Below, piece by piece: positions 46,901 to 57,679 of a DNA stretch of 64,000 nucleotides. The notes below the pieces were generated by a model. That model worked only from the letters and a program-made list of their open reading frames with translations. It was not told where the DNA came from and ran no database searches. Every line of letters begins with the position of its first letter. Position 1 is the stretch's first letter. This DNA is from Ephydatia muelleri. Lineage: Eukaryota > Porifera > Demospongiae > Spongillida > Spongillidae. The position numbers and the translations under genes were made by a program. Location of the stretch: NCBI GenBank assembly GCA_013339895.1, contig JABACO010000002.1, positions 8,402,924 to 8,466,923 on the forward strand, read 5' to 3'.

Positions 46901-49900
46901 CACCTGTGAAGCATGATGTAATGTGGGAGGAGATACCCAACCTCAGGAAATGTTTTCAGTTTTGTCATTTTATCTTTGATGCATGATGCCATTGTACATA
47001 TCGGTCAATAGAGAAGGGGAGAACCTACACACTGGTGATGAGCATTGCTCAATATGTGGTTTGGTTGTACTTTGTACGAGTAGCCTCAGTACGTGTACAT
47101 CCAGTTCTGGTGAAGCTCTCTCCATCCTAGTGTAGAGCTGTAGGTAGGGTACACTTCTTACACACACATGTAGCTTATACACCACATCCACTGCACACAG
47201 GTACACAGGGTACGTACATGTGCACCTGTGCATGTACAGTTTTACTGAGATCAAAGAGCCTTTGAACATCGTCTGCATGGAAAGAACACTTTATACATGT
47301 AGTTTCCTCACTCCAGCACGGGCTGTATGTTTCCATATGTAGTGGGCCCAAACAGCTTCTGAGCATTTTGAGGCTGTTTCAATTCACATTAGAGCTTGAT
47401 TGTTCCAAATCATCTGTATGTTGCTCAATAGACCCTGCTTACTACGCCACCATCAAGTACATGTGCAAGAGACAAAACATCTAATTTAGCGTATAAAGTC
47501 TACAAATCAGAACCGTAAATGGCTTCTGAACAAAGGCAATATCAAGAATAGAGTTGGAAAATGAATAACAATACTTGTTATATCCTCCTTTGGCTTACTG
47601 TACCTTTTGAGGCCGACCGTTTTGTTCGTGCTTCTCAAAATGAATGCGTGTTTGCCTCTGTGAGTACATGTATATACCCATGCATGAGCCTAAATCCTAA
47701 TGGCATTGCTGCTAATTAAGATAAACAGAAGTTTGTGTATGCTACTTATGTTCAAACGTACAGTAATTTTTACATGTAATTGACCAGATAACCGTTATAT
47801 GTAATTACCAACAAATCTCTGTCAACATAATTATACTTGTAGTCTCATCATGCACGTCACAGCTGCGGATGGTTACATCACCGCTATTGGAGGGAGACAA
47901 ACCATCCAGAGGCGCGCGATATGAGTAAAAACCAATGAAACAAGTAACTAAAAACATTCTCTATGAGAAAGTTAGTGGTATATAGGAATTGAGGGCAAAA
48001 AGCAAGGAAACAAAGGTTACTCGTTTCTGCGAAAAGGGATCTAGTGCATGTTTTTCATTATTATTTGACATTTTAGAAGTCTGAAATGTCCTCTACACAT
48101 TTTTATCTGAACCTGCGTCAGCAGGTTCAATATAGGATTGATTGAGGAGTCATGAATGTCATTAAAAATTTTCAGTTGCGTCGCGAGGGACAACGAAGAA
48201 ACGGATAGCTTTTCTCTTTGCAGCAATCGAACGACAACACCAAGATCTACGTTTTGGTGCTAGTTTCATGTCATAAAACTATGCCCTTCTAGACCAACTA
48301 AGAACCTGTTTCTCGTGCCCATGCCCAAAAAAATTGTTGGTCGTCGTCGTCGTCTTCTTCTTCTTCTTCTTCTTCTCCGTCAAGTATAACTCACGCTAGG
48401 AATGGTTTTAAAGAACGGCGATAGTACCAATCGCTTCAGAATTTACCGGCGCGGTGCCCCTTAAGGTAATAAAGAAGCTACAACGAAAAAGTACTATATA
48501 CGGTATGGGTATATTACTATGTTCTAAATACAGGAGTATGGATAATTTTAGGCAGTATAAATACTCCAACAGGCACAAAATTTATTTTGGTGTCAGTTTA
48601 GTCGTTACTTATTTTGGCTAGTGAAGTTGTTTTTCTAAAAATGCCTTCGCGTAATCGAAAGAAGAGAACGAAGCAACGAGCGGAATACCTCCAAAAGCAA
48701 GAAGAGAACAAGGCTAAAGCCCGAGAGCGCTACAAGGCCGACCCTGAAAAAAAGAAGGCCTCTGTACGCGAGAGCTACAAGGCCGATCCTGAAAAAAAGA
48801 AGGCCTCTGTACGCGAGAGCTACAAGGCCGATCCTGAAAAAAGAAGGCCTCTGTACGCGAGAGCTACAAGGCCGATCCTGAAAAAAAGAAGGCCTCTGTA
48901 CGCGAGAGCTACAAGGCCGATCCTGAAAAAAAGAAGGCCTCTGTACGCGAGAGCTACATCGCAAATATTGAACCTAAGCGTGCTGCTAAAAGGCAGCGAT
49001 ATGGAGAGGACCTCGAGGAGAACCGTGCTGCTAAAAGGCAGCGATATGGAGAGGACCTCGAGGAGAACCGTGCTGCTAAAAGGCAGCGATATGGAGAGGA
49101 CCTCGAGGAGAACCGTGCTGTTAAAAGGCAGCGATATCAAGAGAGCGTCGAGGAGAACCGTGCTGCTAAAAGGCGGATATACAGGGGTAATTCAGCTACC
49201 ATTAAGGCAGCTAGAATGAGTCGGTATTGGAAGGGTCGTAGAACTACCACTACCACTACCACTACCACCCAAAGGTATGTTATAGCATGCTGTATGTACC
49301 ATTTAAAATCTAAGGGCTGCTATGCACGTGGCTCATGGCTTCCTGTCATGCACACATTAACACTCTTGTATGCCTGCATGACATATTATCAGATGTACAG
49401 TATGGCTTCCTACACGGGATGTTCCCTGGTAAAGGTCAATGTTTGAACAAAAGGTTATTTGTACATGTACATGCATCTGTGTCTGTTACATTGTAAATGT
49501 GATGTGCAATAAAGGACTATACACATGTGTGTACTACTGTAATTGCATTTTCAGAAATTTAATTAACAAGTCTGTCATGCGCATCCAACCCTTGCATGCA
49601 GCCGATTATCAGATGTACAGTAAGGCTTCCCACAAGTAAAAGTTCCCCATGTACATGTAAAGGGTACAAAAGGTAATTTGTGTCTCTCACATTGTTTTAA
49701 AGGTCCACTACACATGTGTGTACAGAAAATTGAGTTGTATGAAAATAAAATAATTCACGTTATGCGCAGTTGGTAAAATGTTTTGATACATGATAAGGCA
49801 TAATGTGTGGTAAAATAAAAGTACTGCAACCCTATCTTCTCCCATATAGTTACTCCCTGTTTGAGCCCAACTCTCGCACACTAGCAGAGTATGGAGTGAG

Positions 49901-51865
49901 TCTTGAAAAAGCAATTCTTAGGGATAGTGAGCTTCTGAGTGATGTAAACAATGCTTTCTGCAATAGCCATCCATTGCTAGCTCAAAAGGTCTGCCCGTGC
50001 AGCAGTAAGTAAGATTAGTGCAGATGCATTACTTGCTAAAGCAATAAGTGTACGAAGATCACAGGCAGAAGTGCCGCCGCCGCCTGCAGCAGCGCTGGAC
50101 CCACAGCCACCGCCAGCAGAAGTGCCGCCACCGCCTGCAGCAGCGCTGGACCCACGGCCACCGCCAGCAGAAGCCCCGCCACCGCCTGCAGCAGTGCTGG
50201 ACCCTCCGCCACCGCCAGCAGAAGCGCGGCCACCGCCTGCAGCAGCGCTGGACCCACCGCCTGCAGCGTTACCCCCGCTGATGCTGCCCCCAATGCTGCC
50301 CCCAATGCTGCCTCCGCCTTTTTTACTGCCCCCGCCACCCGCATGGCCTTACCCCGGGGGGGGAGAAGAAGAAGAGGAAGAGGCCGAGGAAGAGGAGGCG
50401 GCAAAACTATTTATTTTATCAAAAACAACTACACTTATCACTATTAATTTTATTGTTATTGTAACATTAATTTTACATACGTATTTATTAAAGTTATATA
50501 GTAACTTGTGGTCGGGGCAATGCACAAAGCGTTCGTAAGGTATAGACATTTTGTCCATTGCACATCGTTCCTCATCACATTACAGTTATGAAGCTTCGTT
50601 GACACGGAGAAAAAAAAACTTATGAAACAAGTAAATAAAAACCTTCTCTAACGAGACAGTTGGTGGGCATATAGGATTGACAATGTTGGTGTAAAAAGCA
50701 CGGAAACAAGTGTGACAGAAATGTTACTGGAAAATTGAAATAGGCCTATATTTAGCCCAGTCACATTTAGGCAGCGCACGCCTGAGAAAATGGGCTAAAT
50801 ATAGGCCTATTTCAATTTTCCAGTAACATTTCTGTCACACTTGTTTCCGTGCTTTTTACACCAACATTGTCAATCCTATATGCCCAGCAACTGTCTCGTT
50901 AGAGAAGGTTTTTATTTACTTGTGCAATGAGAATCGGAGTATCTGACATGGAGTTGTAAGGCTCTCTATTTAATTTGCCATACATTTCAACGCAAGCGTT
51001 ACATTTCTATTGCGTGTACGAAAATTTTTATAATATATCCGTTAGGTCCCGATTAGCGGAAACGATCCCATTTAGCACATTTGTAGGATATTCGTGTGAT
51101 AAATATAGGACTATTACATTTTCCCTTATTGTTAGACCATTGTTTCCTTGCATTTTACACCACTATTGCCATCAAATCCTATATATATATACACTACCAC
51201 CAACTTTCTCATAGAGAATGTTTCTAGTTACGTGTCAAAATATTGGGGTCTTGTACATGTAGAAGAGGGCATGTAATATGTACTTGCACCGAGAAGTTTG
51301 GCAAAAAAACACCCCTATAAGGTTGCCTAGGTTTCAGTGTACACCTGTACTCCATATAATGCACAGGAAGAGGTGGGCAAGACCAGGAGCAACAGTTTAA
51401 TGGGTTATCTTTCTCACGCACAGATTGGGTTTGATGAGTGCTTTGAAGATGACAGCATACAAGTGACTGTCCGCAGCGAGAACTCTTTTTCTCCAGACAG
51501 TGAGTACAATTAGACAGGGCATTTCAAGCACACACATACAGTATGTACTGGAGACGTGTACAGTGAAATGTACATGTGAGCAGATATTGGAAATTGAGCA
51601 AGCATGAACTTTAACCTGCTGATTTGTTACTACCAAATGCAACATCTGTTAAGTTTTCATGTACATAATATGTACTGTGGATGTAGACCACAGTATGATT
51701 GCTACTCCTCATGTTCCCTTAGGCACACTTGGAACAGCTCGGATACAACTGGATGCGTTGCTGAAGGATGGCCATCACCTGAAGGGTCCGTTCAGCATGT
51801 CTCTTGGGGGAGGAGATGGGAGCATCATACTTGGCCTCAAAGCTGGCCTTGCAACATTGATGTAG
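40939..51865 (+). CDS. C2-domain-like protein, four exons, about 220 residues
   Basis: Exons are 40,939-41,253, 46,288-46,416, 51,424-51,499 and 51,723-51,865 (stop TAG). Donors and acceptors are GT-AG and phases 0, 0 and 1 all agree, giving 221 codons. Exon 1 begins MSNPPNSAALYYPKEERGVA after an in-frame stop and includes NPYSCMMTRCHIREGYCGG. Exon 2 encodes PWFVVLFTDLVLILKAKGK, which alone could pass for a PH strand. Exons 3-4 encode DECFEDDSIQVTVRSENSF then LGTARIQLDALLKDGHHLKG and IILGLKAGL, the end of a C2 fold as in extended synaptotagmins. Membrane or lipid binding is inferred. Calcium-binding aspartates are not obvious. Intron 2 holds satellites and CACTA debris, and intron 3 holds element B. 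Exons could be missing from this model. Confidence 0.55.
41730..42450. other. Intron 2 stretch with possible CACTA-type end
   Basis: CACTGGACAAAAAATTGG at about 41,840 is followed by repeated GTAAATA-type words to about 42,060, like a CACTA terminus with subterminal repeats. No matching right end was found. The transposase fragments at 44.5-45.4 kb could be its remains. Confidence 0.3.
42850..44420. repeat. 162-bp satellite array, about 8-9 copies
   Basis: The unit contains GGTTAGGGTAGTGATGTGTG, then GAAGTGTACACAACTG, GTGTAGTCAATGTTAG and GGTTGTGTCTGGTGATG. Starts at 43,493, 43,655 and 43,817 are exactly 162 bp apart; flanking copies are shorter or diverged. It lies in intron 2 of the C2 gene. 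Confidence 0.95.
44547..45358 (-). pseudogene. CACTA transposase, internally deleted
   Basis: Segment 45,358-45,095 encodes the N-terminal zinc-finger exon YRYCDHCEEFVAARTFLRH then an acidic tail (STSEEDDINFEDDD), ending at a donor (ACTCAG|GTAGAT). Segment 44,840-44,547 encodes the C-terminal block (HIFAFVQWYQHHPSQ, EAWCANLFELFGPASFLPAQ). The central tnp2 body is missing. The zinc-finger exon matches 57,187-57,400 and the tail matches 21,430-21,720, so the same CACTA lineage left several relics. Confidence 0.65.
45521..46000. repeat. 45-bp minisatellite, about 10 copies
   Basis: The unit is GGAAGGGCTGGTACACCTTA followed by GCTACATGCATGTACAGTAC and TTGAA, with small variants. It includes the palindromic ACATGCATGT. 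Confidence 0.95.
46150..46285. repeat. Polypyrimidine (CTCCCC)n tract before exon 2 of the C2 gene
   Basis: About 130 bp of C and T with hardly a purine, leading straight into the CAG acceptor at 46,285-46,287. It doubles as an extended polypyrimidine tract. Confidence 0.85.
46434..46585. repeat. Interrupted (GT)n tract
   Basis: TGTGTG/TATG words following the donor of exon 2. Confidence 0.9.
46599..46682. repeat. 84-bp near-perfect hairpin
   Basis: AGCAGAAAACATAGATATAC, continuing to GCCCTC, is mirrored exactly to GTATATCTATGTTTTCTGCT, giving arms of about 30 bp around a partly paired loop (TCAAGCA...TGCTTGA). It could be a tiny MITE or a small-RNA hairpin within an intron. Confidence 0.85.
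46690..47935. other. Intron 3 sequence, nothing recognised
   Basis: It contains a duplicated GTGTATGTACCTGCATGTGAGC...GGCTAGTGT motif (46,706 and 46,790) and a degenerate TAGTCTC MITE piece with GTCACAGCTGCGGATGG at 47,845-47,870. No gene is seen. Confidence 0.4.
48108..48175. repeat. TGAACCTGC hairpin repeat with ATATAGGATTGATTGAGGA
   Basis: TGAACCTGCGTCAGCAGGTTCA is a perfect short hairpin followed by a conserved tail. A second copy is at 63,893-63,960. It is a dispersed repeat of unknown class. Confidence 0.7.
48641..50539 (+). CDS. Basic 15-residue-repeat protein, copy B (two exons, frame breaks)
   Basis: Exon 1 is 48,641-49,274 and starts MPSRNRKKRTKQRAEYLQ. It continues with 45-bp repeats of ESYKADPEKKKASVR, then four NRAAKRQRYGEDLEE units and a Thr run (TTTTTTTTTQ). 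One repeat has 44 bp (an A missing near 48,840), which shifts the frame. The intron is 49,275-49,849 (GTATGT...CATATAG). Exon 2 reads SYSLFEPNSRTLAEYGVS, then LEKAILRDSELL and NNAFCNSHPLLAQK, followed after a frame change by an Ala-Pro-rich repeat (PPPPAAALDPQPPPAEV, 50,070-50,280) and a Glu/Arg-rich end. The intron sits at the same codon phase as in copy A. Nucleic-acid binding is suggested only by composition. Confidence 0.65.
50627..50923. repeat. 297-bp palindrome (hairpin MITE), second member
   Basis: ACAAGTAAATAAAAACCTTC at 50,627 is mirrored at 50,904-50,923, with arms of about 130 bp of near-perfect complementarity. Related to 3421-3702, but the internal arm sequence differs (TATAGGCCTATTTCAATTTT), so the two are separate subfamilies. 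Confidence 0.9.
51025..51070. repeat. Foldback-family terminal fragment
   Basis: TTTTATAATATATCCGTTAG then GATTAGCGGAAACGATCCCA corresponds to the ends of foldback 1 (TTATAATATATCCGTGGGGC...GCGGAAACTGTCCC) and foldback 2. It is a truncated third member inside element B. Confidence 0.55.
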
Positions 51866-52373
51866 TTCATCGCATCTTCTCTTCTTTGACTGCACATCTT
51901 ATTTATGTACTTCGCTGCATTATTCTGTTCATAAGCTCTGTGCGTCATGTTTGTGCGTGGCTACGAGTTCTCTTGCTGCACTTGTAATGTCGCAAGTTAA
52001 CAGGAATATCATTTTCACTGCACTTTCCATCTTGTACATATGTATTGTCTACTTGAATGTGGTTCTATTTTCCTTGGTTTCATATACCGCTATGGAATTA
52101 AATATTAACTAAAACAACTAGACGAAACTAAACTTGTAAATAGAAAGTGAATTTAGAATGCTGCAATGTGAAATTGTGTTTTTCGTTGCTAAACGATTCA
52201 CCATTCTGTATGTAATGAATTACATTTAAGCAGTCAATTTGTACACATATTGCTTGCTTGTTTCGCTTCATATATAGAACCCTACGTTTACATAAACCAG
52301 TCTTAAAAACGTTTTGATTTATTCGTTGTTGCTGTGCTATGTATGTCCAAAGATCCGTCAAGAGTGCCGGACA

Positions 52374-52427
52374 TAGTCTCGTACCAAGACCCAAATGTTA
52401 CGTACATTTGGGTCTGGGTACGAGACA
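52374..52427. repeat. TAGTCTCGTACC hairpin MITE, 54 bp
   Basis: TAGTCTCGTACCAAGACCCA is mirrored by TGGGTCTGGGTACGAGACA, centred on TACGTA. Shortest member of the family. Confidence 0.8.
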
Positions 52428-52751
52428 AGACCGGACAGACTATAATCATAGATATTAGAGTAGATATCTATGCTATAATATTGCTCCAGATATAATCCTC
52501 AGGATATAGCCCTCACTCCTCAGGATATAGCTAGTCCTCAGGATATATAGTCCGGGAATTCTTTTCTTTCAACCCGACGCGCTATACGTTCTTTATAGTA
52601 ATTACAGCGGCGACGGAAGCTATTATAAAGTGGTGCGGCCAATGAATAATAGATGAGTATGCATAATATTATACGCGCAAACATGACAGATGTATCTAGT
52701 TATGAGCAACAATTACAAATCATACATGTACAGTATAGAAGTCTTAATCAG

Positions 52752-53012
52752 TTAACGTAAACTTGCCAAACAATGGCGGTGTTCGGAACCGCGAATAAAT
52801 TCATTACCTAGCTCCACTAAATTGATTTTATCTGTCAACTTGCTATGAACGAACAAAATCATCGAGTTGTTTAGTCGCAGTTGTGTCATCGTTGTTCGTA
52901 GAAAGGTCTTGCAATGAACTTGTGGAATCAAGGAATGAACTGTGGAATCAATTTCTGGGAAAATACTGTCAGTGTCACTGACACTTTGACTAGAACTAGA
53001 ACTCGCATCCAT
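52752..53012 (-). pseudogene. hAT transposase C-terminal fragment
   Basis: The ORF begins with a Ser-rich stretch (MDASSSSSQSVSDTDSIF), then KTFLRTTMTQLRLNNSMILF and LVELGNEFI, the same C-terminal block as SYLRSTMSQVRLNHLMILHY in the hAT element at 34-36 kb. The rest of the transposase is absent. It may be a solo end or part of a fused ORF. Confidence 0.55.
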
Positions 53013-55194
53013 CTTGCTTGAAAAGAAGAGCTAGCAGCTGTCTCAAATTGACACAATAAGTGGTAATTGAACGCCGGCCGCCGATCGAGGTTACAATTTT
53101 AATTAATGAGTGGGAAAGTTTCCGAGAAAATGTATTATTGAAAAGCATAATAAAAATGTCTTACGTTTGAAATGCTATAACTTCCGAAAGGTTAACGCTA
53201 TCGTCTTCCTATTTTCAGCACTTCATACTACACCATTTCTCTATGGTAAAATACATTTTGGGATCTTGAACATGCTCCATGCCAGTATCGCGATGTCCGA
53301 TACCCCAAGGGGTTCAAACCCGCCATAACTTTCTGTAGGAGTAATCAAATCGCTTCAAATTCGGTTTGTAGGTGGAGAGGTCCTATATCTATCTATTTGT
53401 TCTGTTCGTTAATTTTTATGCAATCCGTTACGGAGATACAGTTGAACAAACTACGTGCACATTTTCGCGCTCGTTTCGCGCCAATGATTTGGGCAAATTG
53501 CGCTCCGCTCAATGTATGGGGAGGCGGGGATTATTACATTGGCGCGAATCAAGCGGGAAAACGTGCACGTAGTTTATTCAACTGTATCTCCGTAACAGAT
53601 GGCATAAAAATTAACGAACAGAACAAATCGATAGGTATAGGACCTCTCTACCTACATACCGAATTTGAAGCGATTTCATTACTCCTACAGAAAGTTATGG
53701 CGGGTTTGAACCCGGTGGGGTATCGAACGTTGCAATACTGGCAAGGAGCAAGTGCAAGATCCCAAAAAGTATTTTATCATAGAGAAATGGTGTAATATGA
53801 AGTGCTGAAAATAGGAAGACGATAGCGTTAACCCTTCGGAAGTTATAGCATTTCAAACGTAAGACATTTTTATTATCACAGCGAAACCATTACATTGAGA
53901 CGGTAACGTCTCATCACGTGACCTTACCCGTCACTCAGATGTAGGCGGATACCGTTGATATCAATACCAACGGTCCGTCTGTGGACGGAGAGTGGACGGC
54001 AACGTCCTTCCCCTCCGTCGCTCTGTCACGTCTTCAAACGTTATAATCCGTCAGTCCGGGAAATCCACGGTTAAAGGCGGTTCGCTTTTTACCGCATCGT
54101 ACCGTCAGTACGTAAGGTTGGATTTCTGGCTACCGGTACTACAGCGGTACCGCTTGTACTTTCTATCCATGCAGCTTTATCGTATACGTGCACCATCCCA
54201 TTCACTTTTCTCAGGGTTAGTTCTTCAAAAAACCATATACAAATACAAATGCATATAAAAAGGAAGAGCAAGTGTCAGTTTTGCTTGGTCTCCACATTAG
54301 GCAAAAAGCCGGATTCCGTTCTGTTAAAAGATTATTATGTATAGCATCAATCATGAATGCATGAACCACAGAAGTACTTGCTTACACATTTGCGCCGGTA
54401 TTGACAATCTGCGCGCGATGACACTGGCACAAACGGTGGAGCCACTCACGTCATCAAACGTTCATCTTGTGTAAAAAGTCACAGATGAGGAAAAAAGTGA
54501 CCCTTGTACATACCTCATTGCGTTCCAAAGCCAAAAAAAATAAAGGTCGCTGGGTAGAGGAAATACAATTAAATAACGTACCAATAATACGTTACACCTA
54601 CTAATATCTGTTCGCGTTACAACCTATTCCTGTAGATGGAAGAAAAGTGGTTGTGATATCTTCGAAACCCCCAAAATGGCACTTACGCAGCACTCATGTC
54701 TTATCATCAGTATGTAGCGAATCAACAAGTTTATTCGGATCCATAAGTTCCACGCCAATCTTTGAACCTGAAAGTTGCTATAGAGGAGGACAAAGGCCGA
54801 TAGCGAAACGCTTACCATATCGTGCTCTTTGCTGCGCTGATGGCGCCAAAATAGGTTGCGATAACATCCATCGGTACACCACTGTTTCCCCGCCAAAACC
54901 TATTATTAATAGTCACGTGAATTGGTCAAGGGACAGTTATTAACCAACAACTGTCAATCAATTGCAATTAGCGAGCTTATACCGCTTGTCATTGGTATGC
55001 GATTTGTTGCCATGGCAATGAGGTAACAGTCCAGTACATGTATGTGCGATTTAAATCTTTTATCAGCCTTGAAATTGATTCATTAAGGTCCAATACAAGA
55101 ATGCAGAACATACAACATGTACATGGAATCAGTTTTAGTTTGAGTGACATAATCCTTTATCCCTACACATGTAAAGAATGAACGCAGTACTTCT

Positions 55195-57030
55195 ATAATG
55201 TTGCACACAGCCACACACACGTCACACAAACAGGCACACATCACACACAGGCACACATCACACAAGGCATACATCACACATAGGCACACATCACACAGGC
55301 ACACATCACACAGAGGCACACATCACACAGAGGCACACATCACACAGGATACATAACACAAAGGCACCATCACACAGGTACACATCACACAGGCACACAT
55401 CACACAGAGGCACACATCACAGAGGCACACATCACAGAGGCACTCATCACTAAGGCTACAAATACACACAGGCACATATCACACACAGGCACACATCACA
55501 CCAACAGGCACACATCACACAGGCACGCATCATACAGGCACACATCACACAGGCACACATCAACAGACACACATCACACACAGGCACACATCACACACAG
55601 AGGCACACATCACACAGGTACACATAACACAGAAGCACCATCACACAAACAGGCACACATCACACACAGGCATACATCACGCAAGGCACAAATGACACAC
55701 AGGCACAAATGACACACAGGCACAAATCACACAGGCACACATCACACAGGCACACATCACACATAGGCACACACAGAGGCACACATCACACATAGGCACA
55801 CACAGAGGCACACATCACACAGGCACACATCACACAGACACATCACACAGGCACATGTCACACACAGACACACATCACACATAGACACTCATCACTAAGG
55901 CTACATATCACACACATGCACACATCACACACATGCATACATCACATACATGCACACATCACACAGGCACATATCACACACAAGTTACACATATTGGCAC
56001 ACATTACAGACAGGCACACATCACACAGAGGTATGCACACAGACACACATAACACACAGCCACACATCACACACAGACACACATCACATTTAGGCACACA
56101 TCACTAAGGCTACAGGCACACATGACACATAGGCACATATCACACACAGGCACACATCACACACAGGTTACACATATTGGCACACATTACACACAGGGAC
56201 ACATCACACATAGGCACACATCACACAGAGGCACACATCACACAGAGGCATGTGTAAATCACACACAGGCACACATCACACGCAGGCATACATCACACAC
56301 AGCCACATCCCACACAGGCACATATCGCACATAGGCACACATCACACAGGCACACATTACACATCTCACACACGCATCACATAGGCACACATCACACACA
56401 GGCACACATCAAACACACAGGCACACATCACACACAGAGGCACACATCACACACAGAGGCACACATCACACACAGCCACACATCACACACATGCACACTA
56501 AGGTTACACATCACACACAAGCACACATCACACACAAGTTACACTATGGCACACATCACACACAAGGACACATCATAAACAGAGGAACACATCACACAGG
56601 CACTCATCACTAAGGCTACACATTACAGAGAGGCAAACATCACACACGGGCACTCATCACACACAGCAATACATCACACAGAGGCAAGTGCACATTACTC
56701 AGAGGCATACATCACGCACAGAGCCTAGGCACACATAACACAGAGGGACACATCACACAGAGGCACGTGTACATCACAAATCACACACAGGAACACATCA
56801 CACAGAGGTATGTGTACATCACACACAGGCTACACTTATTGGCACACATTACACACAGGGATACATGTATCATAAACAGAGGCGCATATCACACAGAGGC
56901 ACTCATCACTAAGGCTACATATTACACAGAGGCACACATTGACACAGAGGCACACATCAACACACAGGCACACATACACAGTGGCACACATCTCACACAG
57001 AGGCACACATCACATACACACACAGGCAAC
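55195..57030. repeat. AGGCACACATCACACAC minisatellite, 1.8 kb
   Basis: More than 80 variable units of 15-18 bp (GGCACACATCACACA), with occasional TTACACATATTGG and CACTAAGGCTACA variants recurring at a longer distance. It fills CACTA 2. His-Thr ORFs here are repeat translations. Units vary and are contiguous, so it is not a CRISPR array. Confidence 0.95.
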
Positions 57031-57186
57031 TGGTGCCATTAATAGTTATGGAGTCCTTGCTGTAAAGATTCTTTACTTGATGACGAATCTGACTCAGAGC
57101 TGGAGAGGTATTCTATCTGCCATAGTACCGGTACATCTGTAAAATAAAAAAGGATACAATTAGCTGCTAATAGCTACCGCTCAGCA

Positions 57187-57400
57187 CTAGCTATATCTCG
57201 CGAATCGAGTATACGCATATGCAGCTGCGCATATGCATACATAATCGGTGCACGTGTATGATATACGATACATACCTTCCGCAGGAAGCTGTTGTTTAGC
57301 TTGAAGAGAACTATCAGCTTTGGATGACGACTCTACTAGCATTTGGTGTTCAAAAAATGTAGATCTACACACGTATTCCCCGCAGTGGTGACAGTAACGT
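57187..57400 (-). pseudogene. CACTA transposase N-terminal zinc-finger exon
   Basis: The minus frame reads YCHHCGEYVCRSTFFEHQML then a Ser/Gln-rich stretch (ESSSKADSSLQAKQQLPAEG) and a donor (GGAAG|GTATGT). It matches the RYCDHCEEF...RTFLRHKE exon at 45.1-45.36 kb. The catalytic body is absent. Confidence 0.6.
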
Positions 57401-57679
57401 CACTTGCCGCTCATTTTTTGAATTCGGAAGGAGTTACTTGTATCACGTGACCATGCGTCAATAATAGTGGAGGTACGCGGTACCGTGCGGTAGCGTTCGT
57501 CGATTACCGTTCATAAATACACGGATACCGTCACTAAACGTTTCCGTGAAATTTACGTGGAAGTCCGTCTTGATCGAAAGTGACGGGGCACCGTTGCAAC
57601 CCGTCTCCGGATAGCGGTTTCGCTGTGTATGCTTTTTTATAATACACGCTAGGTCCCTTTTCTCGGAAACTTTCCCATG

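Larger units (their letters stand above)
47940..51235 (+). mobile_element. TIR-bounded element B carrying the basic-repeat gene
   Basis: The left arm ACAAGTAACTAAAAACATTC (47,940) plus CTATGAGAAAGTTAGTGG is mirrored by AACTTTCTCATAGAGAATGT ending at about 51,235. The interior holds the plus-strand gene 48,641-50,539. A nested palindrome of the same family lies at 50,627-50,923. It sits in intron 3 of the C2 gene. It shares leader, gene and terminal family with element A, in the opposite orientation. No transposase was recognised. Confidence 0.6.
53877..57627. mobile_element. CACTA element 2, nested in foldback 2
   Basis: Termini are CACAGCGAAACC (53,877) and GGTTTCGCTGTG (ending 57,627), with TAT on each side (53,874-53,876 and 57,628-57,630). 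Subterminal CCGTC/GACGG words are numerous. Only the zinc-finger exon of a transposase (57.2-57.4 kb) and a possible acidic exon (about 57,050-57,130, SSSESDSSSSKE) remain. The middle is a minisatellite, so the element is non-autonomous. Confidence 0.85.
53111..57677. mobile_element. Foldback element 2, split by CACTA 2
   Basis: The left end TGGGAAAGTTTCCGAGAAAA (53,111) is mirrored by TTTTCTCGGAAACTTTCCCA ending at 57,677. Arms of about 380 bp meet near 53,500. Arm words (CTTCATACTACACCATTTC, TACGGAGATACAG) are shared with foldback 1, so the two belong to one family. The right arm is interrupted at 53,876 by CACTA 2. The 132-codon ORF across the centre is a palindrome artefact. Confidence 0.8.

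Noticed and set aside
48635-49140. Minus-strand ORFs of 106-109 codons opposite the basic repeats
   Set aside because: Complement shadows of the 45-bp coding repeats.
50048-50404. Independent Pro-rich, Leu-rich or His-rich proteins in three frames and both strands
   Set aside because: All frames are open because of a GC-rich tandem repeat. Only the frame continuing exon 2 of the basic-repeat gene is supported, and even that needs a frame change.
53372-53795. 132-codon ORF
   Set aside because: It crosses the centre of a foldback palindrome and has a mirror-image counterpart. No domain is present.
55195-57030. CRISPR-like direct repeats
   Set aside because: Units are contiguous, variable and low-complexity, with no unique spacers, in a eukaryotic transposon.
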